Assembly (NCBI RefSeq): GCF_051020985.1 | Contig: NW_027475161.1 | Span: 62,001-126,000 of the forward strand | Length of the DNA: 64,000 nucleotides | Origin: Nomia melanderi | Taxonomy: Eukaryota > Arthropoda > Insecta > Hymenoptera > Halictidae | Reading direction: 5' to 3' | Shown: positions 37,401 to 49,514 of the stretch, one piece after another | How the letters are laid out: every line of letters begins with the position of its first letter | Position numbering within the stretch: the stretch's first letter is position 1 | Notes under the pieces: model-generated | What the model saw: the letters and a program-made list of their open reading frames with translations, nothing else | Database searches by the model: none | What the model was told of the DNA's origin: nothing | Made by a program: the position numbers and the translations under genes

Positions 37401-37626
37401 TCGGGTGCTATTAGAGAAAGCGCTATAAATCAACGTGCATTGTCTGTAGGAGGCCCTGGCGCATGACTCTGTGCAGCGGGAACGACCTCGGACCACCAGA
37501 GGCCGAGAAAACCACCATCTCATGGGGCCGGACACTCACGGTCGGGGAGAAATCCAACATACATCTGGTGATATCTCGGGTACTATTAGAGATAGCGCAA
37601 TAAATCAAAGTGCATTGTCTGTAGGA

Positions 37627-37801
37627 GGCACTGGCAAATGAATCTGTGCAGCAGGAACGACCACGGACCACCAGGGGCCGGGAAAATTACAGATATTCGA
37701 AATCCGCCACCCAAGGTCATGTAAAAATCCAGCATATATCTGGTGATATCTCGGGTGCTATTACGGATAGCGCAATAAACCAAAGTGCTTTGTCTGCGGG
37801 A
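37627..37801 (+). repeat. Isolated D-type monomer
   Basis: Carries gggaaaattacagatattcg, aatccgccacccaagg and atccagcatatat. It is followed by a unit with tttgtctgcgggaggcc and gcagcggcaaagacc, seen also near 346 and at 44616-44665. Confidence 0.8.
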
Positions 37802-38676
37802 GGCCCTGGCGCATGAATCTGTGCAGCGGCAAAGACCTCGGACAACCAGGGGCCGAGAAAACCACCGACACATGGGGCCGGACACTCAGGGTCAGGGAAA
37901 AATCCAGTATATATCCGGTGATATCTCGGGTGCTATTACAGATAGCGCAATAAATCAAAGAGAATTGTCTGTAGGAGGCCCTGGCGCATGAATCTGTGCA
38001 GCGGGAAAGACCTCGGACCACCAGGGGCCGAGAAAACCAACGTCTCATGGGGCCGGAAACTGAGAGTCAGGGAAAAATCCAATATATATTTGGTGATATC
38101 TCGGGTGCTATTAGAGATAGGGCAATAAACCAAAGTGAATTATCTGCAGGAGGCCCCTGCGCATGAATCTGGGCAGCGGGAACGACCTCGGACCACCAGG
38201 GGCCGAGAAAACCACCGACTCATGGGGCCGGATACTAAGGGTCAGGGTAAAATCCAATATATATCTGGTGATATCTCGGGTGCTATTAGAGATAGCGCAA
38301 TAAACCAAAGTGCATTGTCTTCAGGAAGCCCTGGCTCATGATTCTGTGCAGCGGGAACGACCTCGGACCACCAGGGGCCGAGAAAACCACAGTCTCATAG
38401 GGCCGGACACTCAGGGTTTGGGGAATATCCAATATATATCTGGTGATATCTCGGGTGCTATTAGAGATAGCGCAATAAATCAAAGTGCATTGTCCGTAGG
38501 AGGCCCCTGCGCATGAATCTGGGCAGCGGGAACGACCTCGGACCACCAGGGGCCGAGAAAACCACCGACTCATGGGGCCGGATACTAAGGGCCAGGGTAA
38601 AATCCAATATATATCTGGTGATATCTCGGGTGCTATTAGAGATAGCACAATAAACCAAAGTGCGTTGTCTGGAGGA

Positions 38677-38851
38677 GGCCCTGGCGCACGAATGTGTGCA
38701 GCAGGAACTACCTCGGACCACCAGGGGCCGAGAAAATTACTGATATTCGGAATCCGTCACCCAAGGTCATGTAAAAATCCAGCATATATCTGGTGATATC
38801 TCGGGTGCTATTACAGATAGCGCAATAAACCAAAGTGAATTGTCTGCAGGA
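38677..38851 (+). repeat. D-type monomer, copy 1 of a 700-bp pair
   Basis: Begins as an ordinary unit with gcacgaatgtgtgcagcagg and switches to D sequence at gccgagaaaattactgat. The first part equals 36577-36636, whose continuation is non-D (accaccgtctcattggg), so the junction near 38737 is a recombination point between D and non-D units. It recurs at 39377 together with the following gaaaccctgtcgcatg unit. Confidence 0.75.
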
Positions 38852-39376
38852 AACCCTGTCGCATGAATCTGTTCAGCGGGATCGAACTCGGACCACCAGG
38901 GTCCGAGAAAACCACAGTCTCATGGGGCCGGACACTCAGGGTCAGGGGAAAATCCAATATATATCTGGTGATATCTCGGGTGCTATTAGTGATAGCGCAA
39001 TAAACCAAAGTGAATTATCTGCAGGAGGCCCTGGCGCATGAATCTGTGCAGCGGGAAAGACCTCGGACCACCAGCGGTCGAGAAAACCACAGTCTTATGG
39101 GGCCGGACACTCAGGGTCAGGGGAAAATCCAGTATATATCTGGTGATATCTCGGGTGCTATTACACATAGCGCAATAAATCAAAGTGCATTGTTTGTAGG
39201 AGGCCCTGGGGCATGAATCTGGCCAGTGGGAACGGCCTCGGACCACTAGGGGCCGAGAAAACCACCGTCTCATGGGGCCGGACCCTCAGGGTCGGGTAAA
39301 AATCCAATATATATCTGGTGATATCTCGGGTGCTATTAGAGATAGCGCAATAAACCAAAATGCATTGTCTGCAGGA

Positions 39377-39551
39377 GGCCCTGGCGCATGAATGTGTGCA
39401 GCAGGAACTACCTCGGACCACCAGGGGCCGAGAAAATTACAGATATTCGGAATCCGTCACCCAAGGTCATGTAAAAATCCAGCATATATCTGGTGATATC
39501 TCGGGTGCTATTACAGATAGCGCAATAAACCAAACTGAATAGTCTGCAGGA
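39377..39551 (+). repeat. D-type monomer, copy 2 of a 700-bp pair; last D unit
   Basis: Matches 38677-38851 with few changes (gcatgaatg for gcacgaatg; attacagat for attactgat). No D-type unit was seen from here to the end of the window. Confidence 0.75.
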
Positions 39552-39651
39552 AACCCTGTCGCATGAATCTGTTCAGCGGGATCGAACTCGGACCACCAGG
39601 GTCCGAGAAAACCACAGTCTCATGGGGCCGGACACTCAGGGTCAGGGGAAA

Positions 39652-40913
39652 ATCCAATATATATCTGGTGATATCTCGGGTGCTATTACAGATAGCGCAA
39701 TAAATCAAAGTGCATTGTCTGTAGGAGGCCCTGTCGCATGAATCTGTGCAGCGGGAACGACCTCGGACGACCAGGGGCCGAGAAAACCACAGTCTCATGG
39801 GGCCGGACACTCAGGGTCAGGGGAAAATCCAATATATATCTGGTGATATCTCGGGTGCTATTAGAGATAGCGCAATAAACCAAAGTGAATTATCTGCAGG
39901 AGGCCCTGGCGCATGAATCTGTGCAACGGGAACGACCTCGGACCACCAGGGGCCGAGAAAACCACAGTCTCATGGGGCCGGACACTCATGGTCAGTGAAA
40001 AATCCAATATATATCTGCTGATATCTCGGGTGCTATTACAGATAGCGCAATAAATCAAAGTGCATTGTCTGTAGGAGGCCCTGGCGCATGAATCTGTGCA
40101 ACGGGAACGACCTCGGATCACCAGGGGCCGAGAAAACCACAATCTCATGGGGCCGGACACTCAGGGTCAGGGGAAAATCCAATATATATCTGGTGATATC
40201 TCGGCTGCTATTAGAGATAGCGCAATGAACGAAAGTGCATTGTCTGTAGGAGGTCCGGCCGCATGAATCTGTGCAGCGGGAACGACCTCGGAACACCAGG
40301 GACCGAGAAAACCACCGTCTCATGGGGCCGGATACTCAGGGTCAGGGGAAAATCCAATATATATCTGGTGATATCTCGGGTGCTATTACAGATAGCGCAA
40401 TAAATCAAAGTGCATTGTCTGTAGGAGGCCCTGGCGCATGAATCTGTGCAGCGGGAACGACCTCGGACCACCAGGGGCCGAGAAAACCGCTGTCTCATGG
40501 GGCCGGACACTCAGGGTCAGTGAAAAATCCAATATATATCTGCTGATATCTCGGGTGCTATTACAGATAGCGCAATAAACCAAAGTGAATTATCTGCAGA
40601 AGGCCCTGGCGCATGAATCTGTGCAGCGGGAACGACCTCGGACCACCAGGGGCCGAGAAAACTACCGTCTCATGGGGCCGGTCACTCAGGGTCAGTGAAA
40701 AATCCAATATATATCTGCTGATATCTCGGGTGCTATTAGAGATAGCGCAATAAACCAAAGTGAATTATCTGCAGGAGGCCCTGGCGCATGAATCTGTGCA
40801 GCGGGAACGACCTCGGACCACCAGGGGCCGAGAAAACGACCGTCTCATGGGGCCGGACACTCAGGGTCAGGGTAAAATCCAATATATATCTGGTGATATC
40901 TCGGCTGCTATTA
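39652..40913 (+). repeat. 1.26-kb segment recurring at 60.8 kb
   Basis: Matches 60825-62086 at offset 21,173 bp. The offset is 2 bp short of 121 units, which equals the net indel count between the copies. Shared oddities include cctgtcgcatg, cggacgacc, actcatggtcagtg, gcaatgaacgaaagtg, aaaccgctgtctc and ggtcactcag. Differences noticed: aggtccggccg at about 40251 against aggccctgccg, and few others. It is also where the gtgcaacggg class first appears (39921). Confidence 0.8.
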
Positions 40914-41755
40914 GAGATAGCGCAATAAACGAAAGTGCATTGTCTGTAGGAGGCCCTGCCGCATGAATCTGTGCAGCGGGAACGACCTCGGAACACCAAG
41001 GACCGAGAAAACCACCGTCTCATGGGGCCGGATACTCAGGGTCAGGGGAAAATCCAATATATATCTGGTGATATCTCGGGTGCTATTACAGATAGCGCAA
41101 TAAATCAAAGGGCATTGTCTGTAGGAGGCCCTGGCGCATGAATCTGTGCAGCGGGAACGACCTCGGACCACCAGGGGCCGAGAAAACCACAGTCTCATGG
41201 GGCCGGACACTCAGGGTCAGTGAAAAATCCAATATATATCTGCTGATATCTCGGGTGCTATTACAGATAGCGCAATAAATCAAAGTGCATTACCTGTAGG
41301 AGGCCCTGGCGCATGAACCTGAGCAGCGGGAACGACCTCGGACATCCAGGGGCCGAGAAAACCACCGTTTCATGGGGCCGGACACTCAGGGTCAGGGGAA
41401 AATCCAATATATATCTGGTGATATCTCGGGTGCTATTACAGATAGCGCAATAAATCAAAGTGCATTGTCCGCAGGAGGCCCTGTCGCATGAATCTGTGCA
41501 GCGGGAACGACCTCGGACGACCAGGGGCCGAGAAAACCACAGTCTCATGGGGCCGGACACTCAGGGTCAGGGTAAAATGCAATATATATCTGGTGATATC
41601 TCGGGTGCTATTACAGATAGCGCAATAAATCAAAGTGCATTGTGTGTAGGAGGCCCTGGCGCATGAATCTGTGCAGCGGGAACGACCTCGGACCACCAGG
41701 GGCCGAGGAAACGACCGTCTCATGGGGCCGGACACTCAGGGTCAGTGAAAAATCC

Positions 41756-41767
41756 AATATATATATC
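41756..41767 (+). other. Expanded TA tract (+2 bp)
   Basis: The unit reads ccaatatatatatctgg where others read ccaatatatatctgg, one extra at dinucleotide. I found no other length change of this tract, although it is the most slippage-prone sequence of the unit. Confidence 0.8.
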
Positions 41768-42486
41768 TGGTGATATCTCGGCTGCTCTTAAAGATAGCGC
41801 AATAAATCAAAGTGCATTGTCTGTAGGAGGCCCTGGCGCATGAATCTGTGCAGCGGGAACGTCCTCGGACCTCCAGGGGCCGAGAAAACCACAGTCTCAT
41901 GGGGCCGGACACTCAGGGTCAGTGGAAAATCCAATATAGATCTGGTGATATCTCGGGTGCTATTACAGATAGCGCAATAAATCAAAGTGCATTGTCTGTA
42001 GGAGGCCCTGGCGCATGAATCTGTTCAGCGGGAACGACCTCGGACGACCAGGGGCCGAGAAAACCACAGTCTCATGGGGCCGGACACTCAGGGTCAGGGG
42101 AAAATCCAATATATATCTGGTGATATCTCGGGTGCTATTAGAGATAGCGCAATAAACCAAAGTGAATTATCGGCAGGAGGCACTGGCGCATGAATCTGTG
42201 CAACGGGAACGACCTCGGACCACCAGGGGCCGAGAAAACCACAGTCTCATGGGGCCGGACACTCAGGATCAGGGGAAAATCCAATATATATCTGGTGATA
42301 TCTCGGGTGCTATTAGAGATAGCGCAATAAATCAAAGTGCATTGTCTGTAGGAGACCCTGGCGCATGAACCTGTGCAGCGGGAACGACCTCGGACCACCA
42401 GGGGCCGAGATAACGACCGTCTCATGGGGCCGGACGCTCAGGGTCAGGGGAAAATCCAAAATAGATCTGGTGATATCTCGGGTGCT

Positions 42487-43603
42487 ATTACAGATAGCGC
42501 AATAAATCAAAGTGCATCGTCTGTAGGAGGCCCTGGCGCATGAATCTGTGCAACGGGAACGACCTCGGACCACCAGGGGCCGAGAAAACCACCGTCTCCT
42601 GGGGCCGGACACTCAGGGTCAGTGAAAAATCCAATATATATGTGGTGATATCTCGGGTGCTATTACAGATAGCGCAATAAATCAAAGTGCATTGTCTGTA
42701 GGAGACCCTGGCGCATGAGCCTGTGCAGCGGGAACGACCTCGGACCACCAGGGGCCGAGAAAACGACCGTCTCATGGGGCCGGACTTTCAGGGTCGGTGT
42801 AAAATCCAATATATATCTGGTGATATCTCGGGTGCTATTAGAGATAGCGCAATAAACCAAAGTGAATTATCTGCAGGAGGCCCTGGCGCATGAATCTGTG
42901 CAACGGGAACGACCTCGGACCACGAGGGGCCGAGAAAACTACCGTCTCATGGGGCCGGACGCTCAGGGTCAGTGATAAATCCAATATATATCTGGTGATA
43001 TCTCGGGTGCTATTAGAGATAGCGCAATAAACGAAAGTGAATTAACTGCAGGCGGCCCTGGCGCATGAATCCGTGCAGCGGGAACGACCTCGGACCACCA
43101 GGGGCCGAGAAAACCACAGTCTCATGGGGCCGGACACTCAGGGTCAGGGGAAAATCCAATATATATCTGGTGATATCTCGGGTGCTATTAGAGAGAGCGC
43201 AATAAACCAAAGTGTATTATCTGCAGGCGGCCCTGGCGCATGAATCCGTGCAGCGGGAACGACCTCGGACCACCAGGGGCTGAGAAAACCACCGTCTCAT
43301 GGGGCCGGACACTCAGGGTCAGAGAAAAATCCAATATATATCTGGTGATATCTCGGGTGCTATTACAGGTAGCGCAATAAATCAAAGTGCATTGTCTGTA
43401 GGAGGCCCTGGCGCATGAATCTGTGTAGTGGGAACGACCTCGGACCACCAGGGGGCGAGAAAACCACAGTCTCATGGGGCCGGACACTCAGGGTCAGTGG
43501 AAAATCCAATATATATCTGGTGATATCTCGGGTGCTATTACAGGTAGCGCAATAAATCAAAGTGCATTGTCTGTAGGAGGCCCTGGCGCATGAATCTGTG
43601 CAG
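42487..43603 (+). repeat. 1.12-kb segment recurring at 62.08 kb
   Basis: Matches 62083-63199 at offset 19,596 bp. Shared marks: gtgcatcgtctg, gtctcctgggg, tatatgtggtg, gcatgagcctg, gactttcagggtcggtg, gtgataaatcc, gaattaactgcaggcgg, gtgtagtggg, tacaggtagcg. One difference noticed: gaaaactaccg at about 42935 against gaaaacgaccg. Confidence 0.8.
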
Positions 43604-44592
43604 CTGGAACGACCTCGGACCACTAGGGGCCGAGACACCCACCGTCTCATGGGACCCGGACACTCAGGGTCAGGGCAAAATCCAATATATATCTGGTGAT
43701 ATCTCGGGTGCTATTATAGATAGCGCAATAAACCAAAGTGAATTATCTGCAGGAGGCCCTGGCGCATGAATCTGTGCAGCGGGAACGACCTCGGACAACC
43801 AGGGGCCGCGAAAACCACAGTCTCATGGGGCCGAGAACTCGGGGTCAGGCAAAAATCCAATATATATCTGGTGATATCTCGGGTGCTATTAGAGAGAGCG
43901 CAATAAACCAAAGTGTATTATCTGCAGGCGGCCCTGGCGCATGAATCCGTGCAGCGGGAACGACCTCGGACCACCAGGGGCTGAGAAAACCACCGTCTCA
44001 TGGGGCCGGACACTCAGGGTCAGAGAAAAATCCAATATATATCTGGTGATATCTCGGGTGCTATTACAGGTAGCGCAATAAATCAAAGTGCATTGTCTGT
44101 AGGAGGCCCTGGCGCATGAATCTGTGTAGTGGGAACGACCTCGGACCACCAGGGGGCGAGAAAACCACAGTCTCATGGGGCCGGACACTCAGGGTCAGTG
44201 GAAAATCCAATATATATCTGGTGATATCTCGGGTGCTATTACAGGTAGCGCAATAAATCAAAGTGCATTGTCTGTAGGAGGCCCTGGCGCATGAATCTGT
44301 GCAGCTGGAACGACCTCGGACCACTAGGGGCCGAGACACCCACCGTCTCATGGGACCCGGACACTCAGGGTCAGGGCAAAATCCAATATATATCTGGTGA
44401 TATCTCGGGTGCTATTATAGATAGCGCAATAAACCAAAGTGAATTATCTGCAGGAGGCCCTGGCGCATGAATCTGTGCAGCGGGAACGACCTCGGACAAC
44501 CAGGGGCCGCGAAAACCACAGTCTCATGGGGCCGAGAACTCGGGGTCAGGCAAAAATCCAATATATATCTGGTGATATCTCGGGTGCTATTA
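43153..44592 (+). repeat. Perfect 701-bp tandem duplication (4 units + 1 bp)
   Basis: 43153-43891 equals 43854-44592 with no difference seen. The period is 701 rather than 700 because both copies carry the same 1-bp insertion (tcatgggacccgg at 43651 and 44352). Other marks: gtattatctgcaggcgg, ccgtgcagcggg, ggggctgag, gtgtagtggg, gcagctgg, agacaccc, gaactcggggtcaggc. The first 170 bp also resemble 47.34-47.51 kb. Confidence 0.9.
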
Positions 44593-44939
44593 CAGATAGC
44601 GCCATAAACCAAAGTGCTTTGTCTGCGGGAGGCCGTGGCGCATGAATCTGTGCAGCGGCAAAGACCTCGGAAAACCAGGGGCCGAGAAAACCACCGACAC
44701 ATTGGGCCGGACACTCAGGGTCAGGGAAAAATCCAATATATATCCGGTGATATCTCGGGTGCTATTACAGATAGCGCAATAAATCAAAGTGCATTGTCTG
44801 TAGGAGGCCCTGGCGCATGAATCTGGGCAGCGGGAATGACCTCGGAACACCAGGGTCCGAGAAAACCACAGTCTCATGGGGACGGACACTCAGGGTCAGG
44901 GAAAAATGCAATATATATCTGGTGATATCTCGGGTGCCA

Positions 44940-45890
44940 TTAGAGATAGCGCAATAAATCAAAGTGCGTTGTCTGTAGAAGGCCCTGGCGCATGAATTTG
45001 TGCAGCGGGAACGACCTCGGACCACCAGGGACCGAGAAACCGTCCGTCTCATGGGGCCGGACACTCAGGGTCAGTGAAAAATCCAATATATATCTGGTTA
45101 TATCTCGGCTGCTATTACAGATAGCGCAATAAGTCAAAGTGCATTGTCTGTAGGAGGCCCTGGCGCATAAATGCGGCCAGCGGGAACGACCTCGGACCAC
45201 CAGGGGCCGAGAAAACCACCGTCTCATGCGGCCGGACGCTCAGGGACAGTTAAAAATCCAATATATATCTAGTGATATCTCGGGTGCTATTACAGATAGC
45301 GCAATAAATCAAAGTGCATTGTCTGTAGGAGGCCCTGGCGCATGAATCTGTGCAGCGGGACGACCTCGGACCACCAGGGTCCGAGAAAATCACAGTCTTA
45401 TGGGGCCGGACACTCAGGGTCAGGGGGAAATCCAATATATATCTGGTGATATCTCGGGTGCTATTAGAGATAGCGCAATAAACCAAAGTGAATTATCTGC
45501 AGGAGGCCCTGGCGCATGAATCTGTGCAACGGGAACGACCTCGGACCACCAGGGGCCGAGAAAACCACAGTCTCATGGGGCCAGACACTCAGGGTCAGGG
45601 AAAAATCCAATATATATCTGGTGATATCTTGGGTGCTATTAGAGATAGCGCAATAAACCAAAGTGAATTATCTGCAGGAGGCCCTGGCGCATGAATCTGT
45701 GCAACGGGAACGACCACGGACCACCAGGGGCCGAAAAAACCACAGTCTCATGGGGCCGGACACTCAGGGTCAGGGGAAAATCCAATATATATCTGGTGAT
45801 ATCTCGGGTGCTATTAGAGATAGCGCAATAAACCAAAGTGAATTATCTGCAGGAGGACCTGGCGCATGAATCTGTGCAACGAGAACGACC
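44940..45890 (+). repeat. 0.95-kb segment recurring 40 units downstream (51.94-52.89 kb)
   Basis: Offset 6,999 bp. Both copies share the 1-bp deletion gcagcgggacgacc (45360 and 52359), gcgcataaatgcgg, gagaaaatcacagtcttatg, tcagggggaaatcc and tatcttgggtgc. The alignment is broken at about 45.2 kb, where 52.2 kb repeats gaccgagaaaccgtccg instead. Confidence 0.8.
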
Positions 45891-45950
45891 TCGGACCACC
45901 AGGGGCCGAGAAAACGACAGTCTCAAGGGGCCGGACACTCAGGGTCAGGG

Positions 45951-46881
45951 GAAAATCCAATATGGATCTGGTGATATCTCGGGTGCTATTAGAGATAGCG
46001 CAATAAACCAAAGTGAATTATCTGCAGGAGGCCCTGGCGCATGAATCTGTGCAACGGGAACGACCTCGGACCACCAGGGGCCGAGAAAACCACAGTCTCA
46101 TGGGGCCGGACACTCAGGGTCTGGGGAAAATCCAAAAAAGATCTGGTGATATCTCGGGTGCTATTACAGATAGCGCAATAAACCAAAGTGCATTGTCTGT
46201 AGGAGGCCCTGGCGCATGAATCTGTGCAACGGGAACGACCTCGGACCACCAGGGGCCGAGAAAACCACAGTCTCATGGGGCCGGACACTCAGGGTCAGGG
46301 GAAAATCCAATATATATCTGGTGATATCTCGGGTGCTATTAGAGATAGCGCAATAAATCAAAGTGCATTGTCTGTAGGAGGCCCTGGCGCATGAATCAGT
46401 GCAGCGGGAACGACCTCGGAACACCAGGGGCCGAGAAAACCACCGTCTCATGGGGCAGGACACTCAGGGTCAGTGAAACATCCAATATATATCTGGTGAT
46501 ATCTCGGGTGCTATTACAGAAAGCGCAATAAATCAAAGTGCATTGTCTGTAGGAGACCCTGGCGCATGAACCTGTGCAGCGGGAACGTTCTCGGACCTCC
46601 AGGGGCCAAGAAAACCACAGTCTCATGGGGCCGGACACTCTGGGTCAGGGGAAAATCCAATATATATCTGGTGATATCTCGGGTGCTATTAGAGATAGCG
46701 CAATAAATCAAAGTGAGTTATCTGCAGGAGGCCCTGGCGCATGAATCTGTGCAGCGGGAACGACCTCGGACCACCAGGGGCCGAGACAACCACCGTCTCA
46801 TGGGGCCGGACACTCTGGGTCAGGGAAAAATCCAATATATATCTGGTGATATCTCGGGTGCTATTAGAGATAGCGCAATAA
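45951..46881 (+). repeat. 0.93-kb segment, 1,750-bp (10-unit) repeat, copy 1
   Basis: Matches 47701-48631. Shared marks: tatggatctgg, ctggggaaaatccaaaaaag, gaatcagtgcagc, tggggcaggac, gtgaaacatcc, cagaaagcgc, gttctcggacctcc. Differences noticed are few, for example acaaccaccg (about 46789) against acaacctccg. Confidence 0.85.
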
Positions 46882-47700
46882 ATCAAAGTGCATTGTCTGT
46901 ATGAGGCCCTGGCGCATGAATCTGTGCAGCGGGAACGACCTCGGAACACCAGGGACCGAGAAAACCAGCGTCTCATGGGGCCGGACACTCAGGGTCAGTG
47001 AAAAATCCAATATATATGAGGTGATATCTCGGGTGCTATTACAGATAGCGCAATAAATCAAAGTGCATTGTCTGTAGGAGACCCTGGCGCATGAACCTGT
47101 GCAGCGGGAACGACCTAGGAACACCAGGGACCGAGAAAACCACCGTCTCATGGGGCCGGACACTCAGGGTCAGTGAAAAATCCAATATATATGTGGTGAT
47201 ATCTCGGGTGCTATTACAGATAGCGCAATAAATCAAAGTGCATTGTCTGTAGGAGGCCCTGGCGCATGAATCTGGCCAGCGGGAACGACCTCGGACCACC
47301 AGGGGCCGAGAAAACCACAGTCTCATGGGGCCGGACACTCAGGGTCAGGGGAAAATCCAATATATATCTGGTGATATCTCGGGTGCTATTAGAGAGAGCG
47401 CAATAAACCAAAGTGTATTATCTGCAGGCGGCCCTGGCGCATGAATCCGTGCAGCGGGAACGACCTCGGACCACCAGGGGCTGAGAAAACCACCGTCTCA
47501 TGGGGCCGGACGCTCAGGGTCAGGGAAAAATCCAATATATATCTGGTGATATCTCGGGTGCTTTTAGAGATAGCGCAATAAACCAAATTGAATTGTCTGC
47601 AGGAAACCCTGGCGCATGAATCTGTTCAGCGGGATCGTACTCGGACCACGAGGGAACGAGAAAACCATCGACACATGGGGCCGGACTGTCAGGGTCAGGG

Positions 47701-48631
47701 AAAAATCCAATATGGATCTGGTGATATCTCGGGTGCTATTAGAGATAGCGCAATAAACCAAAGTGAATTATCTGCAGGAGGCCCTGGCGCATGAATCTGT
47801 GCAACGGGAACGACCTCGGACCACCAGGGGCCGAGAAAACCACAGTCTCATGGGGCCGGACACTCAGGGTCTGGGGAAAATCCAAAAAAGATCTGGTGAT
47901 ATCTCGGGTGCTATTACAGATAGCGCAATAAACCAAAGTGCATTGTCTGTAGGAGGCCCTGGCGCATGAATCTGTGCAACGGGAACGACCTCGGACCACC
48001 AGGGGCCGAGAAAACCACAGTCTCATGGGGCCGGACACTCAGGGTCAGGGGAAAATCCAATATATATCTGGTGATATCTCGGGTGCTATTAGAGATAGCG
48101 CAATAAATCAAAGTGCATTGTCTGTAGGAGGCCCTGGCGCATGAATCAGTGCAGCGGGAACGACCTCGGAACACCAGGGGCCGAGAAAACCACCGTCTCA
48201 TGGGGCAGGACACTCAGGGTCAGTGAAACATCCAATATATATCTGGTGATATCTCGGGTGCTATTACAGAAAGCGCAATAAATCAAAGTGCATTGTCTGT
48301 AGGAGACCCTGGCGCATGAACCTGTGCAGCGGGAACGTTCTCGGACCTCCAGGGGCCAAGAAAACCACAGTCTCATGGGGCCGGACACTCTGGGTCAGGG
48401 GAAAATCCAATATATATCTGGTGATATCTCGGGTGCTATTAGAGATAGCGCAATAAATCAAAGTGAGTTATCTGCAGGAGGCCCTGGCGCATGAATCTGT
48501 GCAGCGGGAACGACCTCGGACCACCAGGGGCCGAGACAACCTCCGTCTCATGGGGCCGGACACTCTGGGTCAGGGAAAAATCCAATATATATCTGGTGAT
48601 ATCTCGGGTGCTATTAGAGATAGCGCAATAA
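47701..48631 (+). repeat. 0.93-kb segment, 1,750-bp repeat, copy 2
   Basis: Copy of 45951-46881. It is entered from a unit (47522-47713, with gaaaccctggcgcatg, ctgttcagcgggatcgtac and ccacgagggaacgag) that itself recurs at about 49972-50163, 2,450 bp (14 units) on, with a different downstream neighbour. Confidence 0.85.
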
Positions 48632-49150
48632 ACCAAAGTGCATTGTCTGTAGGAGGCCCTGGCGGATGAATCTGGGCAAAGGGAACGACCTCGGACCACC
48701 AGGGGCCGAGAAAACCACAGTCTCATGGGGCCGGACACTCAGGGTCAGGGGAAAATCCAATATATATATGGTGATATCTCGGGTGCTATTAGAGAAAGCG
48801 CAATAAACCAAAGTGAATTATCTGCAGGAGGTCCTGGCGCATGCATCTGTGCAGCGGGAACGACCTCGGTCCACCAGGGGCCGAGAAAACCACCGTCTCA
48901 TGGGGACGGACACTCAGGGACAGGGGAAAATCCAATATATACCTGGTGATATCTCGGGTGCTATTAGAGATAGCGCAATAAACCAAAGTGAATTATCTGC
49001 AGGAGGCCCTGGCGCATGAATCTGTGCAGCGGGAACGATCTCGGACCACCAGGGGCCAAGAAAACCACCGTCTCATGGGGCCGGACACTCAGGGTCTGGG
49101 AAAAATCAAATATATATCTGGTGATATCTCGGGTGCTATTACAGATAGCG

Positions 49151-49514
49151 CAATAAATCAAAGTGCATTGTCTGTAGGAGGCCCTGGCGCATGAATCTGT
49201 GCAGCTCGGACGACCTCGGAACACCAGGGGCCGGGAAAACCACCGTCTCATGGGGTCGGACTGTCAGGGTCAGGGAAAAATGCAATATATATCTGGTGAT
49301 ATCTCGGGTGCTCTTAGAGATTGCGCAATTAATCAAAGTGCATTGTCTGTAGGAGGCCCTGGCGCATGAATCTGGCCAGCGGGAACTACCTCGGACCACC
49401 AGGTGCCGAGAAAACCACAGTCTCATGGGGCCGGACACTCAGGGTCAGGGAAAAATCCAATATATATGTGGTGATATCTCGGGTGTTATTACAGATAGCG
49501 CAATAAATCAAAGT
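49151..49514 (+). repeat. 364-bp segment recurring at 51251-51614 (2,100 bp)
   Basis: Shared marks: gcagctcggacgacc, ccgggaaaacc, tggggtcggactgtc, cttagagattgcgcaattaat, cgggaactacc, ccaggtgccgag, tatatgtggtg, gggtgttatt. No difference noticed within these limits. The unit after it, with ctgggaaaaatcaaat, occurs at 48.99, 49.51 and 50.39 kb. Confidence 0.8.

Larger units (their letters stand above)
29231..39651 (+). repeat. Diverged block with D-type monomers and frequent indels
   Basis: Units here differ from one another more than in the flanking blocks, for example at 29935-30275. Length changes occur at about 29745 (+1), 30223 (-1), 30718 (+1), 31516 (-1), 34671 (+1) and 35093 (+1). Internal duplications: 30.28-31.5 kb with 34.3-36.03 kb (23 units apart at the left, 26 at the right, because the second copy holds three more units); 32.96-33.33 kb with 33.66-34.03 kb (700 bp); 36151-36636 with 38251-38736 (2,100 bp); 38677-38988 with 39377-39688 (700 bp). 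Confidence 0.8.
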
